DNA from: Kineosporiaceae bacterium
Lineage (GTDB): Bacteria > Actinomycetota > Actinomycetes > Actinomycetales > Kineosporiaceae
Assembly (NCBI GenBank): GCA_016794595.1
Contig: JAEUJN010000008.1
Location: 186,001-250,000 of the forward strand
Length of the DNA: 64,000 nucleotides
Direction: 5' to 3'
A program made the position numbers and the translations under genes. Shown here one piece after another: positions 49,787 to 58,328 of this stretch. Positions within the stretch are counted from its first letter, which is position 1. Every line of letters starts with the position of its first letter. The notes below the pieces were generated by a model, which saw only the letters and a list, made by a program, of their open reading frames with translations, searched no databases and was not told the DNA's origin.

Positions 49787-51169
49787 GTGAACCCGAGCGC
49801 CGCCGCCACCGGCCCCGGTCCGGCCGACAACGACGCCCCGGCCCGCGACCTGCCCGGCCTCCGGGCCGGCGTCCGGGCCGAGGACGAGGTGGTCGACCTG
49901 TGTCGCGACCTGATCCGGATCGACACCTCCAACTTCGGGGACCACAGCGGGCCGGGGGAGCGCGGCGCCGCCGAGTACGTCGCCGAACGCCTGGCCGAGG
50001 TCGGGCTCGAGCCCGTGATCCTCGAGTCACATCCGGGGCGGGCCAGCGTGGTGGCCCGGCTGGCGGGCGCCGACCCCTCCCGCCCCGCCCTGTTGCTGCA
50101 CGGTCACCTGGACGTCGTCCCTGCGCAGCCCGCCGACTGGCAGGTCGACCCGTTCGCCGCCGAGGTGCGCGAAGGGTGCATCTGGGGTCGCGGGGCCGTG
50201 GACATGAAGGACATGGACGCCATGATCCTGGCGCTCGTGCGCGAACTGGCCCGCACCGGCACCCGCCCACCCCGTGACCTGGTGCTGGCCTTTCCGGCCG
50301 ACGAGGAGGCCGGCGGGGAGTGGGGCGCGGGCTTCCTGGTCCGCGAGCACGCCGACCTGTTCGAGGGGGTCAGCGAGGCGATCAGCGAGGTGGGCGGATT
50401 CTCGGTCGACCTGGCCGGACGGCGCGCCTACCTGCTCCAGACCGCCGAGAAGGGCATCGCCTGGCTGCGCCTGGTGGCCCACGGCCGGGCGGGCCACGGA
50501 TCGCAGATCACCACCGACAACGCGGTCACCCGGCTCGCTGCCGCGGTGACCCGGATCGGCGAGCACCGTTGGCCGATCGAGATCACCCCGACGGTGCGCG
50601 CCTTCCTCGCCGGCGTCGAGGAGCTCACCGGCGCCCACCTGCCGGCCGACGACCCCGACGCCCTGGTGGCCGCGCTCGGGACCACTGCTCGCTGGGTCGG
50701 CGCCACCCTGCAGACCACCGCGAACCCGACCGTCCTCCAGGCGGGCTACAAGCACAACGTGGTGCCCGGCACGGCGAGCGCGCTGGTCGACTGCCGCTTC
50801 CTGCCCGGGCACAGTGCCGACGAGGTGCGCGAGGCCATCTCCGGGCTCGCCGGTCCCGGGATCGACATCGAGACGGTGGTCGAGGCCATCTCGCTCGAGG
50901 TGCCGTTCTCCGGGTCGTTGGTGGACGCCATGACCGCTGCGCTGCGCGCGGAGGACCCGGACTGCGCCGTCCTTCCCTATTGCCTGTCGGGGGGCACCGA
51001 CAACAAGAGTTTCGCCGAGCTCGGGATCACCGGGTACGGCTTCGCCCCGCTGCGGTTGCCTGCGGACCTGGACTTCTCCGGCATGTTCCACGGGGTGGAC
51101 GAGCGGGTGCCGATCGAGGCCCTGCTGTTCGGCACCCGCGTCCTTCGCCGGCTGATCGACACCTGCTGA
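49787..51169 (+). CDS. M20-family metallopeptidase
   Basis: A 460-residue M20/M25/M40 dizinc hydrolase: first metal motif LLLHGHLDVVPAQPADW, GRGAVDMKD, the catalytic Glu in PADEEAGGEWGAG, and the dimerisation/lid domain (GRAGHGSQITTDNAVTRLAAAV), then DCRFLPGHS and SGGTDNKSFAELGITGYGFAPL near the end. It should hydrolyse a dipeptide or N-acyl amino acid. The GTG at 49787 is behind GAGGGGA; earlier in-frame starts exist at 49751 and 49781. Confidence 0.9.
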   Translation: MNPSAAATGPGPADNDAPARDLPGLRAGVRAEDEVVDLCRDLIRIDTSNFGDHSGPGERGAAEYVAERLAEVGLEPVILESHPGRASVVARLAGADPSRPALLLHGHLDVVPAQPADWQVDPFAAEVREGCIWGRGAVDMKDMDAMILALVRELARTGTRPPRDLVLAFPADEEAGGEWGAGFLVREHADLFEGVSEAISEVGGFSVDLAGRRAYLLQTAEKGIAWLRLVAHGRAGHGSQITTDNAVTRLAAAVTRIGEHRWPIEITPTVRAFLAGVEELTGAHLPADDPDALVAALGTTARWVGATLQTTANPTVLQAGYKHNVVPGTASALVDCRFLPGHSADEVREAISGLAGPGIDIETVVEAISLEVPFSGSLVDAMTAALRAEDPDCAVLPYCLSGGTDNKSFAELGITGYGFAPLRLPADLDFSGMFHGVDERVPIEALLFGTRVLRRLIDTC

Positions 51170-51178
51170 GCCTGGTCG

Positions 51179-52708
51179 GTGCCCTCGATCGGGCCGTACG
51201 CCCTGGCACTGCTCGCGGCGGTGGTGCACGCGGGGTGGAACCTGGTGGTGGCCCGGGCAGGGGCCAGGGACGGTGGCGGAGCGATCGCCGCACCCCTGGT
51301 GGTGAGCGTCCTGGTCCTGCTGCCACTGGTGGCGGTCACCGGATGGCGCGCCGATTCGGCGGCAGTGCCCTGGGCCGCTGCCTCGGCCGCCGTCGAGCTG
51401 ATCTACTTTCGCGCCCTGATCCGCCAGTACGCCGCTCTCCCGGTGGAGCGCAGCTATCCGATCTCTCGCGGATCGGCGCCGGTGATCGTCTTGCTGATCA
51501 GTCTGGCGCTCGGGCATTCCCCGCACGCCGTGTCGGCCATCGGGGTGCTCGCCCTGGCAAGCGGCGTGGTGCTGACCGCGGGTAGCCGGTCCGAACTCGG
51601 GCGGGTGCTGTCGTTCACGCTGCCGGTCTCGGCGGGGATCGCGATCTACACGCTGTTGGACGCCCGGGGCGTCCGGCACGCCGACCCGGTCAGCTACCTG
51701 GTGCTGTCCATGACACCGGTGGCCGCCGCCGTCCTGGCCGGCAGCCTGCGCAGGAGCGGGGCAGCCCGGACGCTCGCCGGCTTCCGGTCGCCCTGGGTCT
51801 GGGCGGCCGGGGTCGGCATCAGCGGCGCCTACCTGCTGGTGCTCGCCGCCCTGTCCAGGGCCCAGCCCTCGGAGGTGGCCGTCGTTGCCGGGCTGCGTGA
51901 GGTCAGCGTCGTCCTGGTGCCACTGTTCGCCTGGGTCCTCGGCCGCCGCCGTCCCGGCCCTGCGGTCCTGGTCGGCAGCGTGCTGATCCTGATCGGGCTG
52001 CTGCTGATCAATGCCGGTCGGCCGGCACGGGCGGCCGCCACGGGCGAGCCCCTGGCGACCTCGACGACCCTGGCGACCGCGCGGCAGGCCACCTCGGAGG
52101 GGGGCCGTTGCGACGTCCGCTCAGTCCCGTTCCTCCTGCGGGGGCTGCGGTGCCGGGACACAGAGCACCGGACGGTGGGACAGGTGCAGCAGTTTGTGCG
52201 ACGTGGAGCCCAGGATCGCCCCGCGCAGCGGGCTCTCACCCCAGGTACCGACCACGATGCACGCCGCGTCGTACCGGTCGGCGACCTCCAGCAGCGCCTC
52301 GGCAGGCTTCTGGGAGACCAACTCGACCACGGTGGAAACCCCCCGAGCCGTCGCGGTCTCGACCGCGCTGGCGATGGCCGCGCGGCCGAACTCCTCCAAC
52401 GCCATCCGATGCTCGCGGAACTCCTCGCCCCGCGGGCCGGGCGGCATGGTCGCGTACACGAGCACCAGCGGCTCGGCGAACCGCGACGCGACGTCGAGGG
52501 CGACCTCCAGCGCGTGCCGTGCCCCGGGGGACTCGTCGTAACCCAGCACGATGCTCATGCCTGCTCCCTCTCCAGGACACTGGGGGATTCCTGCCAGTAC
52601 CGGCCGTCGCGCAGCCTCCAGACGAACATCACCACGACCCCGGCGAGGGCGATCCCGATCCCGATCACCAACGGGGGGCCGAGTCCGAACCAGGATTGTC
52701 CGGTGTAG
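51179..52708 (+). CDS. EamA-family transporter with long antisense read-through
   Basis: The first 290 residues are a drug/metabolite transporter of the EamA type, with ten membrane helices (PSIGPYALALLAAVVHAGWNLVVA; SVVLVPLFAWVLGRRRPGPAVLVGSVLILIGLLLIN). The frame has no stop until 52708, so a further 220 residues are read antisense through the whole universal stress protein gene and the start of the APC permease 3' end. These residues show no domain and are Arg/Gly/Gln-rich. The real gene probably ends near 52070-52110 in related genomes; here no stop is seen in frame. Possible overlap artefact, frameshift or natural extension. Confidence 0.75.
   Translation: MPSIGPYALALLAAVVHAGWNLVVARAGARDGGGAIAAPLVVSVLVLLPLVAVTGWRADSAAVPWAAASAAVELIYFRALIRQYAALPVERSYPISRGSAPVIVLLISLALGHSPHAVSAIGVLALASGVVLTAGSRSELGRVLSFTLPVSAGIAIYTLLDARGVRHADPVSYLVLSMTPVAAAVLAGSLRRSGAARTLAGFRSPWVWAAGVGISGAYLLVLAALSRAQPSEVAVVAGLREVSVVLVPLFAWVLGRRRPGPAVLVGSVLILIGLLLINAGRPARAAATGEPLATSTTLATARQATSEGGRCDVRSVPFLLRGLRCRDTEHRTVGQVQQFVRRGAQDRPAQRALTPGTDHDARRVVPVGDLQQRLGRLLGDQLDHGGNPPSRRGLDRAGDGRAAELLQRHPMLAELLAPRAGRHGRVHEHQRLGEPRRDVEGDLQRVPCPGGLVVTQHDAHACSLSRTLGDSCQYRPSRSLQTNITTTPARAIPIPITNGGPSPNQDCPV
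52121..52558 (-). CDS. universal stress protein (UspA type)
   Basis: A 145-residue UspA-fold protein. It begins MSIVLGYDESPGARHALEVALDVA and has the ATP-binding motif VVGTWGESPLRGAILGSTSHKLLH (G-x2-G-x9-G-S/T) near the end. It may bind ATP and modulate the permease; the ATG overlaps the APC permease stop as ATGA, so both are made from the same mRNA. The EamA frame on the other strand passes through it. Confidence 0.9.
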   Translation of the reverse strand: MSIVLGYDESPGARHALEVALDVASRFAEPLVLVYATMPPGPRGEEFREHRMALEEFGRAAIASAVETATARGVSTVVELVSQKPAEALLEVADRYDAACIVVGTWGESPLRGAILGSTSHKLLHLSHRPVLCVPAPQPPQEERD

Positions 52709-54033
52709 GAGTTCTCCGGATCCGACATGTCGATCACGGACTCGACCAGCAGCCAGCCGAGCATGATCGCCCCGATCACCGGCCCGACCCCGATCAGGAG
52801 CAGGTTCTTGACACTGCCGCGCAGGTGGTGGCGGAAGTAGATGGCGCAGGCCACCCCGGTGAGCGCGTAGTAGAACGCGATCAACAACGACAGCGCGGTC
52901 AGGGAGTCGAACAGGGCGTTCTCGCTGATCACCGACAGCACGAGGTACCAGGCGATGGCGATGCCGGCCACCCACCAGGTCGACACGTCCGGGGTTCGGT
53001 ACCGCGGGTGGATGCGGCCGAAGGTCCCTGGCAGGGCGTACCTGCGAGCCATGCTCAGCCCGGTTCGTGACGCGGGGATGATCGTGGTCTGGGTCGAGGC
53101 GACCGCCGACGTGGTCACGGACAGCAGCACCACCCAGTCCCACCCGCCCAGCACCTCGGTGGAGAGCAGGGCGAAGATGAACTCCTCCTCCTCGGAGTTG
53201 TCGGCGAGGAAGGTCGTGCCCGCGTACGCGACCACGGCGTAGGCGACCGCGACATAGGTGAGCAGCAGCAGCACCGTCGAGAGCACGGCGGCCTTGCCGG
53301 GGGCCTGGGCGGAGTCCTCGCTTTCCTCGGTGAGGTTGACCGCCGACTCCCACCCCCAGTAGGCGAAGACCCCGAGCAGCAGGCCAGCGGTGAGGGCGGC
53401 ACCCCCCTGACCGAACGGGTTGAGCCAGGACAGGGACGGCGTGAGCGGCTCCAGCGTGGAGGTGTCCTGGAACACACGCACCAGGGCGACAGCCGCGAAC
53501 ACGAGCAGGGCGACCACCTGGGCGACGATCAGGATGTTCTGCAACCGCGCCGAGGGCTCGGTCCCGAACACGCACACCGCCGTCATCACCAGGATCAGCA
53601 CGATGGCCAGGACCCGGACCAGCCAGGTGTTGTCGGCGGCCGCGTCGGCACCGACGGTGAGCAAGCCGAAACGCACCCCCACCTCGGCCAGGGAGCCGAT
53701 GACCAGAACCCCGGTCATCGCGATCGCCCAGCCCCCGAGCCAGCCGAACCAGGGGCCCATCGCCCGGGTGACCCACGAGAACGTCGTCCCGCAATCCTGG
53801 TCGACGGTGTTCAGGTAGTAGAACGCCGAGGCGATGAGCAGCATCGGTACGAAGCTGATCACCAGGACCCCCGGCGCGTGGACACCGGTCAACAGGACGA
53901 TCGGTGCGATCACGGCGGCCAGCGAGTACGCCGGTGAGGTGGCGGCCAACCCGATCACCAACGCGTCGATGAAGCCGATCGCATCGGGCTTGAGCCCGGT
54001 CTGTGTCGCAGGGACATCGGGAGTGCTGGTCAT
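52555..54033 (-). CDS. APC family amino acid/polyamine permease
   Basis: A 492-residue transporter with about 12 helices. APC features: FIDALVIGLAATSPAYSLAAV (helix 1, with the unwound GxxG-like segment), SWVTRAMGPWFGWLGGWAIAM and helix 6 FAYWGWESAVNLTEESEDSAQAPGKAA. It imports or exchanges amino acids or amines; the substrate is not deducible. The ATG at 54033 has GAGGAGGCGCG just upstream. It is followed by the universal stress protein gene with a 4-base overlap. Confidence 0.9.
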   Translation of the reverse strand: MTSTPDVPATQTGLKPDAIGFIDALVIGLAATSPAYSLAAVIAPIVLLTGVHAPGVLVISFVPMLLIASAFYYLNTVDQDCGTTFSWVTRAMGPWFGWLGGWAIAMTGVLVIGSLAEVGVRFGLLTVGADAAADNTWLVRVLAIVLILVMTAVCVFGTEPSARLQNILIVAQVVALLVFAAVALVRVFQDTSTLEPLTPSLSWLNPFGQGGAALTAGLLLGVFAYWGWESAVNLTEESEDSAQAPGKAAVLSTVLLLLTYVAVAYAVVAYAGTTFLADNSEEEEFIFALLSTEVLGGWDWVVLLSVTTSAVASTQTTIIPASRTGLSMARRYALPGTFGRIHPRYRTPDVSTWWVAGIAIAWYLVLSVISENALFDSLTALSLLIAFYYALTGVACAIYFRHHLRGSVKNLLLIGVGPVIGAIMLGWLLVESVIDMSDPENSYTGQSWFGLGPPLVIGIGIALAGVVVMFVWRLRDGRYWQESPSVLEREQA

Positions 54034-54169
54034 CGCGCCTCCTCGGTCGGCTCGCGGGACCATTGGAGCGCCTCCGCGACGACTTGGCATCATCAACTTC
54101 GGAGCGTGGTCACCCGGCCACCGTTCGGCAGGGGCAGCCCGAGAGCCTCGTCGACAGGTCAGCCGGGAG

Positions 54170-55420
54170 TCAGGTCAACTCGGCATCATCGAGGCCGCGT
54201 CGAGTCAGCCGCCCGGTGAGCAGGGCGAGGGGGACGGCGACCAGCAGCGGCGCCGCCAGCAGCGCGGTCGCGGCCGGGCGACCCCACGGATCCGCGGCCA
54301 ACGCCCAGGAGGCGTACAGCCCGATCGCGAGCAGTTCCGAGAGCAGACTCGCCACCGAGGTCACCGTGGCCCGCGCCGTCCCGCGCACGCTCGCCTGCAC
54401 GCGAGCCTCGACCAGCACGACCGCCAGCTGGCCGAGCCCGTAGCCGAGGCAGATCGCCCCCCAGGCGAGCCACACCGGCCACGTTCCCGCCGCAGCGAGG
54501 CAGCCGACCACCAGCAGCAGGCAGGCGGCGAGGCAGATCCCAGCCGTCCCACCGCCGACCCGGGGGTGTGCCGCGGCCCAGGCGCCGCCCGCCTGGACGA
54601 TGCTCACCGCGAGCATCACCCACGGCACGCTCTGGTTGGAGAACCCCGACGTGCGGGCGAGCAGGGGGAAGAACTCGTCGAAGGCCAGAGCCGCCCAGAC
54701 CACTGCGGCGAGCAGGACGGCGTGGCGCACCGGCGGATGCGTCGCCGCCTCCCGGACGCCGGCTCGGAGCATGTGCCACCAGGCTCGCCAGGGGTGGTCC
54801 TCGGCCCGGCCGTCAGCCAGCGGACCGGCGTGCCCGCGGTACTCGCCCTCCCCAGGCGCTGTTCCACCGGCGACGGGCCGCCGGCGCCACCCGCTCGCGG
54901 CCGGATCCGGGAGTCGCAGGGCGACCAGGGCGAAGACCAGGCAGACGGCGCTGCTGACCAGCCCGGTGAGGGTGTAGCCACCGAGCGCGAGCAGGAACGG
55001 GGCGGTCGACGCGGCGAGGGCCGTGCCGACGAGTGCGGCCACGTGGGACCGGCCGGCGACGACGCGGTAGGTCCCCGCCGCACCCCGCGCGGCGAGGGCG
55101 TCGTGGACGTGGGATTCGAGCGTCCCCGAGACCAGGCTGCCGCCGAGCGCCCAGAGTGCGAACCCGGCAGCGAACGACGGGACGGAGGGGGCCAGCACCC
55201 ACAGGGCGAAGCCCGCCGCGCGGATCACGCCGGACAGTGCGAGCACGCGGTGCCGGGCGATCACGTCCGCCCAGGCGCCGGTGGGGATCTCGAGCACCAC
55301 CACGGCGAGTGACCAGGCTGCCAACAGCAGACCGATCTCGGCGTCCGACACCCCGGTGTCGCTGAACAGCAGCGCGTACACGGGGTAGATCGGCAGCGCG
55401 TCGTCCAGGCCGCGGACCAC
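54170..55420 (-). CDS. MFS transporter
   Basis: A 416-residue major facilitator protein. The first helix begins RGLDDALPIYPVYALLF; the cytoplasmic loop between helices 2 and 3 contains GAWADVIARHRVLALS (MFS signature motif like DxxxRR). A long central loop separates the two six-helix halves. The GTG at 55420 is the only start before an upstream in-frame TGA, and it sits close to helix 1, so the N-terminus is short. No promoter hexamer or ribosome binding site is clear. Confidence 0.83.
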   Translation of the reverse strand: MVRGLDDALPIYPVYALLFSDTGVSDAEIGLLLAAWSLAVVVLEIPTGAWADVIARHRVLALSGVIRAAGFALWVLAPSVPSFAAGFALWALGGSLVSGTLESHVHDALAARGAAGTYRVVAGRSHVAALVGTALAASTAPFLLALGGYTLTGLVSSAVCLVFALVALRLPDPAASGWRRRPVAGGTAPGEGEYRGHAGPLADGRAEDHPWRAWWHMLRAGVREAATHPPVRHAVLLAAVVWAALAFDEFFPLLARTSGFSNQSVPWVMLAVSIVQAGGAWAAAHPRVGGGTAGICLAACLLLVVGCLAAAGTWPVWLAWGAICLGYGLGQLAVVLVEARVQASVRGTARATVTSVASLLSELLAIGLYASWALAADPWGRPAATALLAAPLLVAVPLALLTGRLTRRGLDDAELT

Positions 55421-55578
55421 GACGAACCACCGGCCGATGCGCCGGGCAGCGGTCGAGGTGTCGCGCAGGGGGACAGCGGTTCGGCGTCAACCGGGCATGG
55501 GCGAGTGTAGGCAGCGGGTCACCCCTGAGGGCCACCGGTTTGTCTGTCGGGCACCGTGCTCTGCCGGGCGCCGGCCGA

Positions 55579-55833
55579 TCAGGCGGTACGGACCACCCGG
55601 ATGATCCGCCGGCGCACCCACACCCGCCGGATCCCACCCAGGTGCAGACACACCCGGGCCACCTCCCAGTGATCGCGCTCGGCAAGATCGGCCAGCACCG
55701 CCTGCGCCTCACGGCGGCTGATCCGGCGAGGCAGCGTGAGCATCCGGTACTCGTACTCACCACGCGACTCCGGCAGGTCCCCGGGCAGCGGGTCCACCGG
55801 ATGGAGGGCGAAGGCGATCGGACGCTCGGTCAT
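55579..55833 (-). CDS. DUF5703 family protein
   Basis: An 84-residue protein matching DUF5703: EYEYRMLTLPRRISRREAQAVLADLAERDHWEVARVCLHLGGIRRVWVRRRIIRVVRT. Small basic protein of unknown function, conserved in actinobacteria next to the same acidic and aldo/keto reductase genes. Divergent from the acidic protein with a 36-base gap. Confidence 0.82.
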   Translation of the reverse strand: MTERPIAFALHPVDPLPGDLPESRGEYEYRMLTLPRRISRREAQAVLADLAERDHWEVARVCLHLGGIRRVWVRRRIIRVVRTA

Positions 55834-55857
55834 CACGCCAATGTCATCACGAACCGC

Positions 55858-55863
55858 TACGGT
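55858..55863 (+). promoter_or_regulatory. -10 hexamer TACGGT, leaderless start of acidic protein
   Basis: TACGGT, 6 bases (CGTGCC), then ATG at 55870. Confidence 0.55.
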
Positions 55864-55869
55864 CGTGCC

Positions 55870-56211
55870 ATGACGACGGATCCGCGGGCCGCACTCGATC
55901 GCTTCATCGCGGCCCTGGAGGCGCACCTGCAGGCGGCCAGCCGACGCCAGGGTGAGGCCGATCCCGCGGTGGTCGCGGCCTACCAGACCCTGGCCGACGC
56001 CTTCGAGACCTACGACGAGGCGCTGTACGGCGCCTACGACGAGGTGACCCCGTTCGTCCTGTACGACGACACCGAGGACGCCGACGAGCTGGCCGACGAC
56101 GAACTGGACGACCTGGACGAGGACGACCTGGACGGCGCCGACGAGGACGACGATCTCGACGACCTGGCCGAGGACACCGCCGAGGACCTCGAGGACGCCG
56201 ACGCGATCTGA
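55870..56211 (+). CDS. small acidic protein with Asp/Glu-rich tail
   Basis: A 113-residue protein. The first 75 residues form a helical domain (DRFIAALEAHLQAASRRQGEADPAVVAAYQTLADAFETYDEALY). The C-terminal 40 residues are almost entirely Asp and Glu (DEDDLDGADEDDDLDDLAED). In Streptomyces relatives are loosely called primosomal protein, without evidence. The acidic tail suggests binding to basic proteins or cations. Leaderless start at ATG 55870. Confidence 0.75.
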   Translation: MTTDPRAALDRFIAALEAHLQAASRRQGEADPAVVAAYQTLADAFETYDEALYGAYDEVTPFVLYDDTEDADELADDELDDLDEDDLDGADEDDDLDDLAEDTAEDLEDADAI

Positions 56212-56227
56212 GGCCGTTCGGCCGAGG

Positions 56228-57190
56228 TCAGTCGGCGGAGACCTCGTCCAGAGCCATCCGGATCTCCGTGGGCAGCTCGAGATCCTCGGCCGCCAGCGCC
56301 GTCCGCAACTGCGCCGACGTCCGGGCCCCCACCAGCACCGAGGCGATCCCGATGCGGTCACGAGCCCAGGCCAGGGCGACCTCGAGCGGGGCACTGCCCA
56401 GCCCGTCCGCTGCGATCACCACCGCGTCGACGATCCGACGCGACCGGGCGTCGAGGTAGGGCTCGACGAACCCGGCCAGGTGGGGTGAGGCCCCGCGGGA
56501 ATCGGCGGGCATGCCGCCGCGGTACTTGCCGGTCAGCACCCCCCGGCCGAGCGGCGACCAGGCCAGGACGCCGACCCCGAGCGCGTGCGCGGCCGGGATC
56601 AGTTCACGCTCTGCCTCGCGCTGGACCAGCGAGTACTCCACCTCGGTGGCGACCAGCTCGACGGCGCCGCCCAGCCCGCCTCCCAGCCCGTGCCGGGCCA
56701 GGGTGTGGGCGTGAGCGACCTGCCAGCCGGTGTAGTTCGACACGCCCACGTACCGGGCGCGACCCGAGGACACCGCCATCGCCAGCGCCGAGAGGGTCTC
56801 CTCCAGGGGGACCGCGTCACTCCACCCGCGCACCAGCCACAGGTCGACGTGATCGGTGCCCAGTCGGCGCAAGGAGGCGTCCAGATCGGCCAGCAGAGCC
56901 CGCCGTGAGGGGTCGGTGCGCAACCGGCCGTCCCGGCGTGAGGCGCCCGCCTTGGTGCACAGCACGATCTCCTCGCGGGAGATGACCGAGGACAGCAGCT
57001 TCCCGATCAGGGCCTCGGCCGCGCCGTCCCCGTAGGAGGCCGCGGTGTCGATCAGCGTTCCTCCGGCCTCGACGAAGGCGACCACCTGCTCGGCGGCCTC
57101 GTGCTCGTCGGTGTCCCGGCCCCAGGTCAGGGACCCCAAGCCCAGCCGGGACACTCGCAGCCCGCTGTGGCCCACCCTTCGCTCTTCCAC
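56228..57190 (-). CDS. aldo/keto reductase
   Basis: A 320-residue TIM-barrel oxidoreductase. Catalytic residues appear as in this family: Asp in DTAASYGDG, Tyr in the same segment, Lys in CTKAG, and His in DHVDLWLVRGWSD (replaced position reads Arg/Gly around the usual H, so check). Cofactor contacts SNYTGWQV, SVLVGARTSAQL. Starts at GTG 57190, 7 bases from a TAGGTT hexamer; the frame is open further upstream to 57319. Divergent from the F420-type oxidoreductase. Confidence 0.9.
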   Translation of the reverse strand: MEERRVGHSGLRVSRLGLGSLTWGRDTDEHEAAEQVVAFVEAGGTLIDTAASYGDGAAEALIGKLLSSVISREEIVLCTKAGASRRDGRLRTDPSRRALLADLDASLRRLGTDHVDLWLVRGWSDAVPLEETLSALAMAVSSGRARYVGVSNYTGWQVAHAHTLARHGLGGGLGGAVELVATEVEYSLVQREAERELIPAAHALGVGVLAWSPLGRGVLTGKYRGGMPADSRGASPHLAGFVEPYLDARSRRIVDAVVIAADGLGSAPLEVALAWARDRIGIASVLVGARTSAQLRTALAAEDLELPTEIRMALDEVSAD

Positions 57191-57197
57191 GGCTGGC

Positions 57198-57203
57198 AAC
57201 CTA
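57198..57203 (-). promoter_or_regulatory. -10 hexamer TAGGTT, leaderless start of aldo/keto reductase
   Basis: The hexamer is 7 bases upstream of the GTG at 57190 on the minus strand. Confidence 0.55.
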
Positions 57204-57253
57204 CCTGAGCGCTCCGCCCGAGGGTCGGCCCGCGGCCGAGCGCGGACGGCCGC

Positions 57254-57259
57254 TAGGGT
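57254..57259 (+). promoter_or_regulatory. -10 hexamer TAGGGT, leaderless start of LLM oxidoreductase
   Basis: TAGGGT, 7 bases (CGCGGCT), then GTG at 57267. Confidence 0.55.
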
Positions 57260-57266
57260 CGCGGCT

Positions 57267-58328
57267 GTGAAGCTCGGACTGAACCTCGGGTACTGGGGTG
57301 CCGGCAACGACAAGGACAACCTCCTGCTGGCCCGCGAGGCGGATCGGCTCGGGTACTCGGTCTGCTGGGCCGCCGAGGCCTACGGATCGGACGCCCCCAC
57401 CGTGCTCAGCTGGGTCGCCGCCCAGACCGAGCGGATCGACATCGGCTCGGCCGTGATGCAGATCCCGGCCCGCACCCCCGCGATGACGGCGATGACCGCC
57501 GCCACCCTCGACTCGCTGTCGGGAGGGCGGTTCCGGCTGGGCCTGGGGGTCAGCGGGCCCCAGGTCTCCGAGGGCTGGCACGGGGTCCGGTTCGACAACC
57601 CCCTGGGACGCACCCGCGAGTACGTCGACATCGTCCGGCTGGCACTCGGCCGCCGCAGGGTCAGCTATCAGGGCCGGCATTACACGCTGCCGTTACCGGA
57701 CGGTCCGGGCAAGGCGCTGCAGCTCACGGTGCGCCCGGTGCGCGAGCAGGTCCCGATCTACCTGGCCTCGGTGGGCCCGAAGAACCTGGCCCTGACCGGC
57801 GAGATCGCCGACGGCTGGCTGGGAGTGTTCTTTGCACCCGAGCACGCCGGGGTCTCGATCGACCCCATCCGCCAGGCACGGGTGGCGGCCGGACGGGCCG
57901 AGGCCGCCGATCCGCTGGCGGGATTCGACATCGTGCCGACCGTGCCCGTGGTGGTCGGGGACGACGTCGCCGAGGCGGCCAACGGCGTCCGGCTGTACAC
58001 CGCCCTGTACGTCGGCGGCATGGGCAGCCGGCAGCAGAACTTCTACAACGCCCTGGTCCGCCGGATGGGGTACGAGGAGGTCGCCCAGACGGTGCAGGAC
58101 CTCTACCTGGACCAGAAGCAGCTCGCCGCTGCCGATGCCCTCCCGGTGGACCTGCTGGACGCCACGGCGCTGCTCGGCCCGCGCGACCGCATCGCCGACC
58201 GGTTGCACGCCTACGCCGAGGCCGGGGTGAGCACCCTGAGCGTCGCCCCACTGGCCGGCAGCACCCAGGACCGGGTGCAGACCCTGCGCACGATGGTGGA
58301 CGCGGTCGAGCGGGCGGGGCTGGCATGA
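57267..58328 (+). CDS. LLM-class F420-dependent oxidoreductase
   Basis: A 353-residue luciferase-like protein of the F420 group that resembles methylene-H4MPT reductase-like enzymes: MKLGLNLGYWGAGNDKDNLLLAREADRLGYS, GSAVMQIPARTPAMTAMTAATLDSLSGGRFRLGLGVSGPQVSEGWHG. It ends with the uppP start overlapping (ATGA), so the two are coupled. The role in relation to undecaprenyl metabolism is unknown. Confidence 0.88.
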   Translation: MKLGLNLGYWGAGNDKDNLLLAREADRLGYSVCWAAEAYGSDAPTVLSWVAAQTERIDIGSAVMQIPARTPAMTAMTAATLDSLSGGRFRLGLGVSGPQVSEGWHGVRFDNPLGRTREYVDIVRLALGRRRVSYQGRHYTLPLPDGPGKALQLTVRPVREQVPIYLASVGPKNLALTGEIADGWLGVFFAPEHAGVSIDPIRQARVAAGRAEAADPLAGFDIVPTVPVVVGDDVAEAANGVRLYTALYVGGMGSRQQNFYNALVRRMGYEEVAQTVQDLYLDQKQLAAADALPVDLLDATALLGPRDRIADRLHAYAEAGVSTLSVAPLAGSTQDRVQTLRTMVDAVERAGLA

